This document shows, piece by piece, positions 1 to 32,539 of a stretch of DNA of 64,000 nt. Within the stretch, counting starts at the first letter, position 1. Each line of letters begins with the position of its first letter. Under the pieces are notes generated by a model. The model was not told the DNA's origin. It made no database searches and worked only from the letters and a program-made list of their open reading frames with translations. The position numbers and the translations under genes were made by a program. Source of the DNA: Marisa cornuarietis (taxonomy: Eukaryota > Mollusca > Gastropoda > Architaenioglossa > Ampullariidae); the NCBI GenBank assembly GCA_004794655.1, contig SMMW01000085.1:496001-560000 (forward strand), given 5' to 3'.

Positions 1-979
1 TATATTTATACAATTCATTCTATACTTATAGATTGCATTCTATAGCTATACATTGCAATGTATAATTATACATTGCAATGTATAGCTAGAGAGAAAAAAA
101 CTCGGTAAAAATCGAAGTGTTTCATTTATATTATACTCAGAAGTTGCTATCCAATTCATTTTATATATAACTTTCAATTCTTTAGCTATAGAATGCATTC
201 TAGCTATACATTTGGCGCCCCATATAACGCAGCATGACTGACAACCCACTTCACCGCAAAGACAAGTTGCCCTCATTTTTCTTGTTACCCTGTTTTATGA
301 TCATTATCTTTCGTCGCGGTTTTAGTACAGTCAGTACAAACCCCTTCGTCTGTATGACATTAGTGTCAATAACAATCAGTCATAGCTGACTGAGGATTGC
401 TCACTAGTCAGTGGTCTTTATTTAAAGAGTGTTTTGTTATGATGTTTGTGGTAAAAACCAATGGGACAAGGCGCTCTTACAATCTTACTGCTTGTCCGTC
501 TGTCAGTAGCCAGTCTATTTATTCCAGCAGACTCTTTAAACACCTTTATTATTCTTATACTCGTCAAAATTGTGGAATCAGCGGAAAGTAACAAACTAAT
601 ATAATGGAGAACCTGTTTGTTTCTCGACGGTAGTCCGTTCGGTCTATATATATTTATATATATGACCTGATTAATTCAGTGATAAATGCCTGTGATTCGA
701 CTCTGGGTGAAGTTTCCTAAAAGGTCTTTTTTTTTTTTTTTTAAAAAGGGACTTATCGTCAGTCACGTACTCGGCAATGACCCTTTTTGGGAGTGGCGAT
801 TATTGCTTCAAGGAAAAGTCTGATGCAATTCAAGATGATCACACACACACACACACACGCTCACTTAATCACTCTTTTATGATAAATTTTAGTATGTTTA
901 TGTGTGTGTCCATCAAACTTCAAGCGCGCGAGAGCAAGAGGGTGGATGAATGGACAATGTGCGTGTGTGAGAGAGATGC
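1..979. other. AT-rich intergenic sequence at the left edge
   Basis: No exon was recognised. It holds the palindrome at 43-88, TATA-rich simple sequence around 645-662, an oligo-T run near 727-742 and a short (CA)n at 841-858. Confidence 0.6.
43..88. repeat. Perfect 46-bp palindrome
   Basis: Each 23-nt half begins TAGCTATACATTGCAATGTA, and the two halves are exact reverse complements with no spacer. Related degenerate motifs (TTGCATTCTATAG, TGCATTCTAGCTATACAT) flank it at 30-45 and 190-215. It could form a cruciform or be the core of a small foldback element. Confidence 0.9.
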
Positions 980-1640
980 TTAATGCACCCCGCCCTTCGT
1001 GCTCCTTTCCTAACCACGACTAGTAAGTACACCAGTAAACACGAGCTTCTTCAAGACCGGTACACAGCGAACTTCATCATCAATGATCTGACCACGAATA
1101 GAAGCAATACTCACCGTTTGTGCCCCGTTGTTTAAGCGCGCACGAAAACGTGTTTTCAGTCCAAAGGAGTCAACGAGTTGTAAGCATGCAATAGCCTCGC
1201 GCCGGGCTTCGAGCTTTATTAACGGGCCACAGAGAGGAGTGAGAGAAAGCACGTTGCACAGAGCAGGTCTGCCTGATACACCGCGTGCAGCACACGGCTC
1301 GCGCGCGCATGCGCCTCCTTGACACACAAGCAGACGACTCCATCTCACATATTTCTGCTGCGCTGCCGAGCTCGAGGCCACAATCAGTCCGCAGATCGCG
1401 GATTACGGATCGTGCGAATCAACATGTTAATCCAGGTTTGTGTGGCCAAGACGGGGAGGATAATACACGATCAGACTATCGTGTTCTGACCCTACCTAAC
1501 CCCTCATTTTCTCTTGACCCTCACCTCATGTGACGTCAGCGGACGATAGGTCAACACGTTTTCGACGGACGAGAAGAGCGACCTTGCACTTGGTTGAACA
1601 CTTGACAGGATCACCGTATAAATGCACAGGATATTTATTT
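980..1640. promoter_or_regulatory. CpG-rich stretch with CRE and TATA-like sequences
   Basis: Unusually rich in CpG and GC (for example GGCTCGCGCGCGCATGCGCC). It contains a palindromic cAMP-response element TGACGTCA at 1531-1538 and TATAAA at 1617-1622, about 80 bp apart. This is the arrangement of a small regulated promoter on the plus strand, but no exon of a plus-strand gene was recognised downstream. The 123-codon minus frame at 1010-1381 looks like chance. Confidence 0.25.
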
Positions 1641-3315
1641 TGGCTGTCGTGAAGAGAGAGAGAGAGGGTGTGTATGTGAGAGAAAGAGAGAACTGGATTC
1701 TTTATTGTTGCAAGAGCTTATACTTCAGTGAGGGTATGAGGTAAACAAAACCCAGTTATAAACACATATGAAAAATATTACATCTTAAAAGAAAAAAGTA
1801 TCTTCAAGGCCAGCAAAAGCAAAACTAAACATTTAATACAATATCTTATCTTGCCTGACATACCTCCCTTTCCCTAAACTCATACAATGAATATATTCAA
1901 AGCCACAGCAAAGCAAAGAAACCAAAACAATTCGTTACATCTTTCTCTTTGGTGCCACACTATAGGGGCCTCCCCCACTCAAATCACGCATATATATATA
2001 TATAAAGAAAATATTACACCTTAAGAGCTTTCAGTGCCGTTGGCCAACTAAACAGTTGTGTGTGTGTGTGTGTGTGTGTCAGTGGGTGTGAGAGAGAGAG
2101 AGAGAGAGTGGGGGTTAGCGTGCCGCAGCTGTTGGGCTCTCGCCGATGCACACCCACCCGTTTCTAACCAGTCGTTTATTGAGAGGCTTGTTTTTCATTT
2201 TTTATGCTGGTTTCGCAGTCTGTCTATCCATGACAGGAATAGTCGGAACAGCATTGTCCACATCTGTTCTAATTGGTATCAAACAGAGGGACTTCTTTAT
2301 GTGATCAACAAATAGGAAAGCTTCCCGCATTTTATCAATACCTGAACATATACTAAATGGAGAATTTGTGTTATTAAGTTCAGGTAAACGCTATGATATG
2401 TCTCTATGTAGAAACAATAGGCACCTGAAATAGTTTGTGTCATCTGCAGTCCATCTGCTCAATCGCAGCTATATTGTCAGTGGTATATGTGCGATGTTGT
2501 GTGTGTGTGCATTTGAATGGTTTAGATGTAAGTTTTTTTTATAGATTGTATCTCTTGCTCATATGTTTCCACTTACTCATATTTTTCAGACTGCTTTTTT
2601 CACTTGCTCATATTTTTCACATAGAACCTATCATTTAGCTAGAACTTCATATATAGTAACTGAGCACCTTCCCATGCTTAAATTGCCAATGGGGACTAAT
2701 AAAGTTGGTCATTGTCATTGACAAGCACGCTCGCTCTCAACGCTCACTCAATCCCCCAACGAAGAGCAACAATGCCATACGATCCTCAGTGGATAATAGG
2801 ACATACACGTGTTTACAACACAAACGAAATACTTCATTAACAGAAAAAATAAAAATAAAAGAGAGCAAAAATGCACTCGCAAAAGCTATTAGACATATCG
2901 ACCCGATCTTATTGTGCTTAAACACTCCACGTGATACTTCCAAAAAAACCCTACAACCCAAGCATAAAGCATAAAAAGAATTCAAAAGATATATACATAT
3001 ATGTGACAGGGGACATGCCTCCCTTCCTTCTGGCGTGGACACCGTCAACTTTAATCTGTCGCATGATGCGCTCGGCTCAGAAAGTCGGCAGCTCGAATGG
3101 TGAGAACCTGGTGGACTCTTGCAGAACTTCGCTGTACGCCAACAAAAGCGAATAGATGTACATAGCCCACCCATTCTTTAGGCTGATCTTGGTACAGGCG
3201 GTGCAGCATCGATTTCATTGTGTAGACTACAGATCTCTGTGTAGACCGTTCACTTCAACGGCAATTTATATACCTGCTTCATGACGTCGCTGGTAAACTC
3301 GGCCCCGTTACTCGT
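1641..3315. other. Intergenic, simple repeats and a retroposon-like tail
   Basis: No gene was recognised. There are (GA)n and (TG)n tracts at about 1655-1690 and 2058-2110. A TGGGGACTAATAAAGTTGG tail near 2690-2715 resembles another at 29905-29925 and looks like a retroposon 3' end with its AATAAA. Confidence 0.5.
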
Positions 3316-3320
3316 GAGAA

Positions 3321-3358
<38 letters not shown>

Positions 3359-3430
3359 TGATCTTTATAGCGCATATTCACACTCATAGAGAGCATGCTC
3401 TTAGCGCTTAAAAACAAGGAAGAGACATGG
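3316..3430 (-). mobile_element. LINE 3'-end fragment
   Basis: (AAT)n then GATGATCTTTATAGCGCATA and a GCATGCTCTTAGCGCTT segment. Reverse-complemented, this matches the 3' end of the plus-strand LINE remnant at 33400-33465 (AAGCGCCACGAGCATGCTCC, GCGCTATAAA, then (TTA)n). It is the tail of the same non-LTR family. Confidence 0.7.
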
Positions 3431-3629
3431 ACTAAATGGATAGAACACGAGGGGCGGAAGAATAAACGACAGTACTGACGACAAACAGAAAACAAAGATG
3501 GAAAACACAAATGAAACCAAGTTACAGAACATAGAAAATATAGGGATTCTGCAGAGAAAGATGGTAGAAAACCATGTCTGTATTTACTTGTTTTTGTCAC
3601 CGTTTAGACACGCATTAACGCTTACACTG

Positions 3630-3965
3630 GGCGTCTTGAGCTGTGTGCACTATAATTACTCTGTGTCTGCTAAGATTTTTGTCTTCTGACTAGTTTAACA
3701 CACAGCTGTGGACCCTGACTTCCATTGACTGCCCAACCTTACTGTTATCCGTTTGATTCATATTTATATACAGCGTTCTCTTTTTCTACCTTGTATTTAT
3801 GTCTGTTGGTATGTCTCTGTTTGTTGATGCTTAGTCTGTGTTCTTTTACTATAATCTAATATAATTTTGATATTACTTATTTTGTAAAGCACTTTGAGTC
3901 GACTTTGCAGATGAGAAATGTGCTAAATAAATCTGATTATAACGATGATTATTATTATTACGATT
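3630..3965 (+). repeat. Dispersed retroposon repeat, copy 1 of 4
   Basis: Shares GTGTCTGCTAAGATTT, TTCTCTTTTTCTACCTTGTA and an AATGTGCTAAATAAATCTGA-like end with copies at 49025-49270, 52985-53350 and (inverted) 54284-54535. It ends in an ATT-rich tail. This looks like the 3' region of one non-LTR retrotransposon or SINE family. Confidence 0.75.
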
Positions 3966-3998
3966 AACAGTTATGAGTACACTAAGGATAATAAAATA

Positions 3999-4509
3999 CA
4001 GGTAGTCCTCGACTTACGACGTTGATCCGTTCTTACGCGGCGTCGTAAACCGAATTTCGACGTAAGTCGGATCATACGTTCATACATGTTCAAGGATGCG
4101 ATCTTTATCCTTGATAATCGTAGCGACAGTCGAACGACTAAGTCCTAATGACCTGCCAATTTCTGTTGCTGTTTCCCCCTTCTCAGATTGCCTTATGATA
4201 TCCACTTTCACCTCTATGGTGATGGCCTTCCTTTTCTTTGATGCACTGTTATCAGATGAGTCTACCTTTCGTTTGGGAGCCATAATGAAGGGTGTTATGG
4301 CGTGCAGGAGACTCATTTTCTTCGTGTAACCGGGTACAGTGTACAGTACAGTACTGTACTGGACTCTATGACTTCCGCGCACGTGGAATGAGGCGTACCT
4401 ACAGTTCGACTTACGACGCTAAACCTCGTAAGTAGGAATGAGCGTCATATAAAGCGTCGTAACCACGAAACGACGTAACTCGAGACCGTCGTAACCCGAG
4501 GACTACCTG
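3999..4509 (-). mobile_element. Tigger/pogo-like mini-element with complete ends
   Basis: A 511-bp element flanked by TA dinucleotides (3997-3998, 4510-4511). Its inverted repeats are CAGGTAGTCCTCGACTTACG on the left and CAGGTAGTCCTCGGGTTACG reading in from the right, the typical Tigger-type terminus. The interior keeps only the first part of the transposase gene on the minus strand (4080-4283), so it is an internally deleted derivative. Subterminal CGACTTACGAC-like motifs recur. Confidence 0.9.
4080..4283 (-). pseudogene. Truncated Tigger/CENP-B-like transposase, DNA-binding part
   Basis: A 67-codon frame starting MAPKRKVDSSDNSASKKRK and containing the CENP-B N-terminal helix-turn-helix (IRQSEKGETATEIGRSLGLS, then RSTVATIIKDKDRI). 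The second DNA-binding domain and the DDE domain are absent, and a stop follows near the right subterminal repeat. The frame is intact from ATG to stop, so a short DNA-binding peptide could in principle be made. Called a remnant because it is inside a deleted transposon. Confidence 0.8.
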
Positions 4510-4511
4510 TA

Positions 4512-6563
4512 CCAGTCTATTGTTTTTATTACTAAAATCTATTTTAATGTGAATAGGACAGTGACATCGTAAATCACTCTGTAATCCAACAGTCTTTCTT
4601 ACAGATTTTGCGAAACTGCTGCGACAGTAAAAATGAAAAATAACATTTACATTGTAAATAAGCAAGAATAAATAAGTTTGACAAGAAAAAACCTTCAGCT
4701 ACATACCCTATACTGTTTGTGGACTTATATTCCAGTAACCGGGAAAAACTGCCCTGTAGTATTCATACACGTAATAAGTGCAGGTCATTGTTACTGGGCT
4801 TGGGGTTTTGTTAGGTTTGCCAGAACATCAAGATGATGTAAAATGTTCGTAGTCACTGTCAAAGTAGCAGCATCTTTAAGATTTGTAATCAAGTCAAACG
4901 CCGTCTCATGTCCATTGGACATGTTGACTGCTGCGCCAGCTTCAGTGTTGCAGACTTGCAGTCACTACATTCTCCCCTGTAGTGATTTCCAAAGTTGTGC
5001 TGTTAAGTACATCAGTATCCCATAATACAACTATCTAATGCAGAAATATTGACATGAAAGATAATGTATCACATAAAAGTTAAAAACAACTTAGCATGTC
5101 CAATAATGCCATAGTTATAGCATATAAGTATCCCTAAAACATGTTTTTGTAACTTTTGTAACTGAGCACACCTCCCGAGAATAATTACCCACTGAGATTA
5201 ATAACTGCGAGAGAGAGAGAGAGAGAGAGTGTGTATACTGTGAACATGTCTGGTGCATATGTTTCTTGGACTGTGTGAGAAATATTTGCATGATCGAGTA
5301 CTGGAATCTTCAAATACCCAAGCGAATGTGGTGGTGGAGGGTGTGAAGGGTAAGATACGTTGACTTTCAAGCAACACCCGACAGATCTGACCTGCACTCA
5401 ATTGTAAACATCAGCACTGTAAATCAATTCTAATAACAAACAGGCTAACAGTAATGGAAAATTATGCTTCAGACATTACTTTAATGATATGCCAGAAATT
5501 CAAGAACATTAAAGTGTGAAACAGGCATCACAAAACAAGAAGCTTATTTATAATCCACAGGAAAGGATTTTTTTATTATAGTAAATAATAAATAATCTGC
5601 AAATAACAGAATTTAAAAACCATTTAAAACCAAGCGTTTCAAAAATACATGCTTAAGTAAGAAATATACCCATGAAGTGAAGTAGGAGACAAATGTGTAC
5701 ATACATCAGTTACTACTTACTGTAATCAGCACATTAATACAATAATGAGTGATGTATAAACGTTTTAGCATAAAATGTTTACAGGGCTAAAATTATGTCT
5801 CAGCACATAATATTGTCACACGGCTTTGTGCTTAAAGTTCACAAATGTTTACCTACCACTCGAGAACTGAGACTAATTCGTTTGATCCAGTGTTATTAAT
5901 TGTAGTTATGATATCTATATATATTTAAATAAATCATCATAAACTAATGTGTAGGTCATGATCCACCAATAGAAATGAGATTAAATGGGAAATTTTGCTG
6001 AGGTACGGGTGTCGTTGCAGTAGTCTTGATAAAACATGTATTTCCTATACTCGTGATTGCTTTTTTTTAAACTTCGTATTTGTTATTTGTGATTACGTTC
6101 TTCATGGGATTATTATCTTCTTACAAGTATTTCTTACTAGTGATTACCTTCATAGACATATTTTTGATTTTTTAGTGTCTTGTTAATTTGTTTTAATTGA
6201 GCCCTTGTTTCTTCCGAAGCTAAGTCCTCGCTGTCTGCATGCCTCTAGTCTCACAAATGCAGAAATCCCTTAGTGCCAGACCTGTCCGTAGGTTTGTTTA
6301 CTGAGAAGCACAGGGGCAATTAAATGACCGCTATCCACTACGGGTATCTTTTTCTTTAAAAAAACGCCATCTTGAAGAGTAATCAAAAGAAGATCACGTG
6401 TAGATATTTAAAAAGACCGAAAACCTGCTGAACAGACAAAGGAACCAAGGTACGAAAAGTCAAATGAACAAGTGGATGGACAGGTGGATACGAAACAGCC
6501 TAACAAAAACAGCTATGTAAGACAATATCCATATGCTTTAAGACATGGAGCATCTCATTAAGT
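4512..6563. other. AT-rich intergenic stretch
   Basis: No exon, repeat family or RNA gene was recognised on either strand. A (GA)n tract lies at 5209-5230. Confidence 0.55.
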
Positions 6564-7900
6564 CGTACACCCTTGTTCAAATTAATTGAAAGAAACTGCA
6601 TTTGGTAATTTTTTTCTCGTGTACTTATGCTGTTTTATTAAACTATATACATATTCCATTCGTGTTTGTTTTTATTCTACGACAGGATGTTTATTGTGTA
6701 AAGTGGAGCCAAAACTTTCAGGGATGATGAAATGATGTTAATGTTTTGTGTCATAAGTGATAGCATCATATTTTTAAATAAACAGTTTATCCGGTAATTT
6801 CCAAGCCAGATGCCTTCTTACATGGATGTTACACCCAGTAAGCGTGTAGGTATTGTGAATTTACATTAGCACAGTGGAAAGACCTACAGAGACATAGCCA
6901 AGACTGTTGGTGTCTGTTTTGCCGCTGTCAGCCGTATCATCAAAATGAAGAATGAAACAGGATCTGTTGAGCAAAAGCAGGCCGGCAAATATGGCAGAAA
7001 GAGGAACACTACTCGGAGTGATGACTTCTACCTGATCAGGGAAAGTGTAAAAGATCCTAGAAAAAAACAGGGATGCCTTACAATGTGATATGAGAGCTAA
7101 AGGAATATTAGTTCATTGACCGCTCGAAGGCGCCTCTTGGAGGTAAGCAGAAAATCCTACAGACAAAAAGCAACTCCTGACCAAAGCGGTGAAAGTTAAG
7201 CGTTACAAATGGGGACTGAATTACTAGCACTAGACTCTGGAAGACTGGAGAATAGTTGTTTTCAATGATGAAAGTCATTTCTTCGTCCAGGGGTAGTAAA
7301 GTGAGCCTGTTTGGAAGTGAAAAATGAAAAGCTGCAGCATCACAACATCGACTGATGTGTGAAACAGCCACAAAAGAAGATTTGGGGATGTTTTAGCTTT
7401 TATGGTGCTGGCTCCTTGCATCCAGTCAATGGCATGATGCACTCAAAGCAGTACATTGAACTGCTCGGCAGAAGACATGTTCCAGAACTGAAAAGGTTAC
7501 TCCTTAACACATCTGGCGCTTTCCAGCAAGATCTGCCCCCATGTCAAGAAATGTTTCAAATAAACGTACTGCAGTGACCTGGAAACTCATCTGATCTTAA
7601 CCCCATTGAGAACATGTGGTCTGTTTGCGAGCAGCGACTGCGTGGACTGGACAGTACTACCATGGAGAAGCCGATTCAGGCCTTAATAAAAAAAAAGTGA
7701 TACAAAGACTCTAAAATTCAGCAAGACTGCTAAAATTGGTGGATTCAATGTCATATCGCATCAAACTGCAGCTGAAGACTCGAGCATGTCATATCATGTA
7801 TTGATATGAGTGTATTAATATCATTCTTAAAAAAACTTGAGCAAACTGATTTTTTGCTGTTTTCTTGGTATGTTTCAATTAATTTGCACAATGGTGTACG
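6564..7900 (+). mobile_element. Decayed Tc1/mariner-like element
   Basis: Terminal inverted repeats of about 33 bp: the left reads CGTACACCCTTGTTCAAATT and the right, reverse-complemented, reads CGTACACCATTGTGCAAATT. Element length about 1.34 kb is normal for Tc1. A disrupted transposase lies between the repeats on the plus strand. Confidence 0.85.
6840..7800 (+). pseudogene. Tc1-like transposase, broken
   Basis: Pieces readable across frames: an N-terminal helix-turn-helix (TYRDIAKTVGVCFAAVSRI), the first catalytic Asp in DWRIVVFNDESHFF, then WGCFSFYGAGSLHPV, the second Asp in FQQDLPPC, and the third acidic residue in PGNSSDLNPIENMW. Stops and frame changes occur (for example TAG after the DESHFF block and TGA before PGNSSDL), so no functional enzyme is encoded. 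Confidence 0.85.
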
Positions 7901-8365
7901 TTAAATCGTTAAGTGCAAGAAAGTGATTTGTGTGGGATATACTGGCTAGATACCAGAGAGTCAAACATTTTCATGAGATCCTGGCGGAAGTTAACAAAGG
8001 CAGCGTTAGACAAGCCAGATAGGAATGTATAAGAGAGAGGAAATGAAATTATTTCAAGTTGACATCACGAAAGTGGGAGCCAGTAAAATGTTCTGCTGAT
8101 GTTGCAATTGTGTAAGTGATTGCGGGAAGAAATGTACAATTAATAATGAATACACGTGAGTACACGAATCTCATTACAATCATACACGCTGAAGAACGCA
8201 GGCATGCACGTCCGCTTGTTAATGTATTACATGTGTTAATACTAGTTATTATAGCAGCAAATGTTTTGTAACGAACGTGTGAATGACATCACATTATGGC
8301 CTGAATGAGGTCAACAGATTTTTGACGCCAGGGAGCAGAAAGAGGCGGGGGGAAGGAGAGGGGAG
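7901..8365. other. Intergenic, nothing recognised
   Basis: Unique-looking sequence between the Tc1-like element and the SINE; no coding or repeat signal was found. Confidence 0.5.
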
Positions 8366-8537
8366 AAGTTGGTGTTGTACGCCGAGCCAGCAACTAAGGC
8401 TATATCACGGCAAGGCAGCTAGGCCATAAACAGATGCCACATGCAGAGAAACCACAGCGTGCCCGAGACGAGAACTGAACCCAGGACTCTCTGTGTTGGT
8501 AACAGGCGCTAGATGTTGCGCCACCGGACCGCAGAAG
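8366..8537 (-). mobile_element. tRNA-derived SINE (family S), full-length copy
   Basis: Reading the minus strand, a tRNA-like head contains GTCCGGTGGCGCAACATCTA (A-box region) and GGGTTCAGTTCTCGTC (B box). The tail contains GCCGTGATATAGCCTTAGTT. The same tail occurs at 31950-32105, 40690-40748 and 60205-60262. Confidence 0.75.
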
Positions 8538-8678
8538 AGGGGAGTAAGAGGAGCTAAGCATGTTGGTGTGGAGCTGCAAAAAAGAAGACCGGTTGAAAAC
8601 CATCTGCGAGTAACTAAATTCTGCGAGTTCTGATTCTGCTGTCCGATGGGGGAGAGCGTTGAAAGAAAGTTAAGAACG

Positions 8679-8855
8679 CTTTGTTAATTCAGTGAAAGCC
8701 CACTGAGGCGAGTACAGAGTTATATTTATATGTCGTTCTTTGTTAATTCAGTGAAAGCCCACTGAGGCGAGTACAGAGTTATATTTATATGTCGTTCTTT
8801 GTTAATTCAGTGAAAGCCCACTGAGGCGAGTACAGAGTTATATTTATATGTCGTT
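8679..8855. repeat. Three perfect 59-bp tandem repeats
   Basis: Units start at 8679, 8738 and 8797, each opening CTTTGTTAATTCAGTGAAAG and closing TATATTTATATGTCGTT. No differences are seen between the three, which implies recent expansion. Confidence 0.97.
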
Positions 8856-9265
8856 GCTCTTTCATTGGATTTTGTTGAAGTGACCAGTGATTCTTACTTT
8901 GTGAGCTTGAGAGACAGTGTATGGACGGCGTCGGACAGAAGTAGACAAACCATTCTGAGGAGATGATAACGGACGATAGAACAAGGGGAGATAATCACCG
9001 TGTGCCAAGAATGATATTCCAAAATTGAGTAGATAAAACAGTTCACCTCGTACGGGATTGTTTTCGTGGCCTTCCCTGGAGTTGGGTTGGTAAAAGTAAC
9101 TATTACTTTGTTAATAGATATAATAATAGTTTTTTTTAAAAAAAGAACACTGTCAGATCATTTGATTCGCGTAGCTGGTGCAAGTCTGAGTAGTGAGGTT
9201 GTGACACCGCTCCTTTTACTGTAGAATATTCTTTAACACGCGGTTGCTCACAGCCTTGTTTCCAG
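8856..9265. other. Spacer downstream of formin copy 1
   Basis: No gene or repeat was recognised before the candidate polyadenylation signal of copy 1. Confidence 0.5.
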
Positions 9266-9271
9266 TTTATT
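9266..9271 (-). terminator. Candidate polyadenylation signal of copy 1
   Basis: The minus strand reads AATAAA 36 nt downstream of the predicted stop of formin copy 1. If used, the 3' UTR would be only about 60 nt. It is supported by position only. Confidence 0.4.
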
Positions 9272-9306
9272 CGAAGTCAGGTCATGCAGTCGGAAGACTA
9301 CTCTTG

Positions 9307-30185
<20,879 letters not shown>

Positions 30186-31940
30186 GTCAATCTACAGCTA
30201 ACATCATCAAGTATCACCACCACAAGCAGAACAGCCTCGACAGTGGGTAACGGAGACTACATACAGCTCGTCACCGCCGCATTAGCAAGCTGTACTGTCA
30301 CACACTGTGTGTACCCACAGTCTGACATTACTCGATTGATGAGTGTCACTGTCCACATCCCAGGTACTATGGTTTGTTCACACCGTTGTGGTTTTTACCT
30401 GCGCAAATGACCGGTCCTCGTAAAAACTGCTTTATCCGAAGTACTCGGTGAAAACCGTCCTAATCTAGTCATCCGGGGAATACCGAACCTCAACGAGTTT
30501 CGTTACAGCCACGTAATGTTTTTCTCAGGAAGATTTTCTTTTTTTATCGGACATTATCTACCCTGTGCAAATATGTCACTGCACCGAAACGTCCTGCATG
30601 TAAGCTACTTAGTATACCCACTTAGCTTCCTTCTAATTAACATGGTGCGTGCGTGAGTGTGTGTGCGCCCCTGGAGCAGTTATTGGGTCCTATGGTATCT
30701 CTCTGTAGAGTTATTCTCTCTGTTTCTGTCCCATGCAAGACTCTTCTTGTCAGATAACGTGACACACACATTGAAAATTCAGTGGAGTCAGAAAAGACAA
30801 ACACACTTGAGGACTCTATATAACCGTTTCGTAATCTCTTACAAAAAAGAAAAGACATGATGATGATGATGATGATGATGATGCCACGAACAGGCGGAAA
30901 AATAATCTCTCTCTGTCTTGATTTGCCAGTTGATCGTCGGGTCGATGGGTATGCAACACTTTGGGAGTGACTATTTTCCTGCAACGAACGATTTCAGATC
31001 TGTTTCCTTCCTTGCATCTCCTCAATTTCCTCCTATGCGTAGTTTTTATCTATTTAAATATTCCTATTTAAATTCTTTCCCGTGTCTTTTGATGTTTGAA
31101 TAAGGCGTTTTATATTCCTTGTGCGGACATTCAGGTGGTTTCGCGTCTGGCACTAACTTCGCGTTAGTGTCGTGGGCCCAGATGTAACAGTGGTGGAGAG
31201 CAGGATGAATTACGTCGGTCTGTCAGCCCTCTAATTTCTTTGCTCTTCATACTATTTCCGTAAATATGTAGCGTCGATGCCAGTACTGCAGATACCTCCT
31301 GTTGATATGTCAGCCTCAGAGGTCTCGCGTGCTCCATTGCCATCGCAATCGCCGGCGTTTCCTTGCTGAGGCACGTGCATTAATAAATCCAGAAATATCT
31401 GCGGTATACAAAAATCAGCCAAACAAGTTGCCATGGGCATCGACACATCTTCGATGGCGACGAGCTATCCCGTCTGGCTGTTCATTGGCGTAGTCTTCTC
31501 CAGGTGTTATATACTGCTTAATGCTATTTGTGATACACAAGACAAGGGTTTTGGAGTGCACATATAAAATACTTTAAAGAAATTTCCGATTTGGAATCAA
31601 ATACTCCCGAAACATTGGGATGAGGTAAGGGCTAGGGATGGTCGATGACGTCATGGAAATGACCTATGACCTTTTTTCCCGTAGTGCTATCGTCCCGGCT
31701 TCCGGACTGCAATATTTCTGTAATAATTGCAATTAAATCAAGAGATGGAAACCAAACAGACGATAAGAACGTCCGGCCAGCTTGTCAAGAGTTTGAGAAA
31801 CGTTCAAGGAAGTTTGACAAAATGTCTTTTCCTTCACACTGCGAGGAAGTTAAAGGCCGAACTTTCACTGTTTGGCGGGAAAGAATGGATTCGATCTGAC
31901 GGAGGAAGGTGGGGGTAATTGTCGGGTCAGATGTGAGGGG
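30186..31940. other. Region upstream of copy 1, possible 5' UTR and promoter
   Basis: Lies 5' of the copy 1 start codon. It is CpG-containing, with a short (ATG)n at 30858-30882. No TATA box or exon could be assigned with confidence. Confidence 0.4.
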
Positions 31941-31949
31941 GGAGGGGGA

Positions 31950-32105
31950 AATTGGTGTTTTACACCAAGCCACCAACTAAGGCTATATCACGGCAAGGCA
32001 GCCAGCCCTGTAAACAGATGCCACTTGCAGAGAAAGAACAGCGTGCCCGAGACGAAAGCTGAACCCAGAATATCCTTGCTGTACTGGGGGACCACCCGGC
32101 CAGAT
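31950..32105 (-). mobile_element. tRNA-derived SINE (family S), second copy
   Basis: Diverged copy of the 8366-8537 element in the same orientation. Shared blocks are CCAACTAAGGCTATATCACG, AACAGATGCCAC and CAGCGTGCCCGAGACGA on the plus strand. The B-box side is present (GCTGAACCCAGAATA). Confidence 0.75.
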
Positions 32106-32539
32106 GTGAAGCAGTTATAGCAAAGAATGACCACTAAAGTTGCCGGCATTTTGTGTGCAGCTACTTACTTCCCGCGGGTCGAACTAATCTGAAAGTTCAG
32201 CCTCTGAACTCAGCTTAACGCATTTTAGCTCGCACTAGCGTGCACCGAGCACGTACAGACTTTCTGATGTACGAGTTATCTTTCGACGGTCTTATATAAC
32301 TTGCCCTCTCCTGGTCAAGCTGTAGACTTTGAAAACGATGTGAGTATACAACGCACAGCCTACAGCAGGCAACTCGCGGCTCTGCAATGCACCGCGGCCA
32401 CATCTTGAGAATAACCTTCGTTTGAATTTTAAATTCTTTTGCATTTTTTGTTGTTGTTGTTGTCATTCATTCATTCTCCTATGCCCGAGAAGACGAATAA
32501 TCAACCTTTACTCGTTTCTCTGCCAAATCACATCAAGGT

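Noticed and set aside
1010..1381. 123-codon minus-strand frame in CpG-rich DNA
   Set aside because: Length is expected in stop-poor GC-rich sequence; no recognisable domain, signal peptide or splice context.
7359..7577. 72-codon plus-strand frame as an independent gene
   Set aside because: It is one reading-frame piece of the broken Tc1-like transposase between that element's inverted repeats.
8679..8855. CRISPR-like direct repeats
   Set aside because: Contiguous 59-bp units with no spacers in a eukaryotic genome; a plain tandem repeat.
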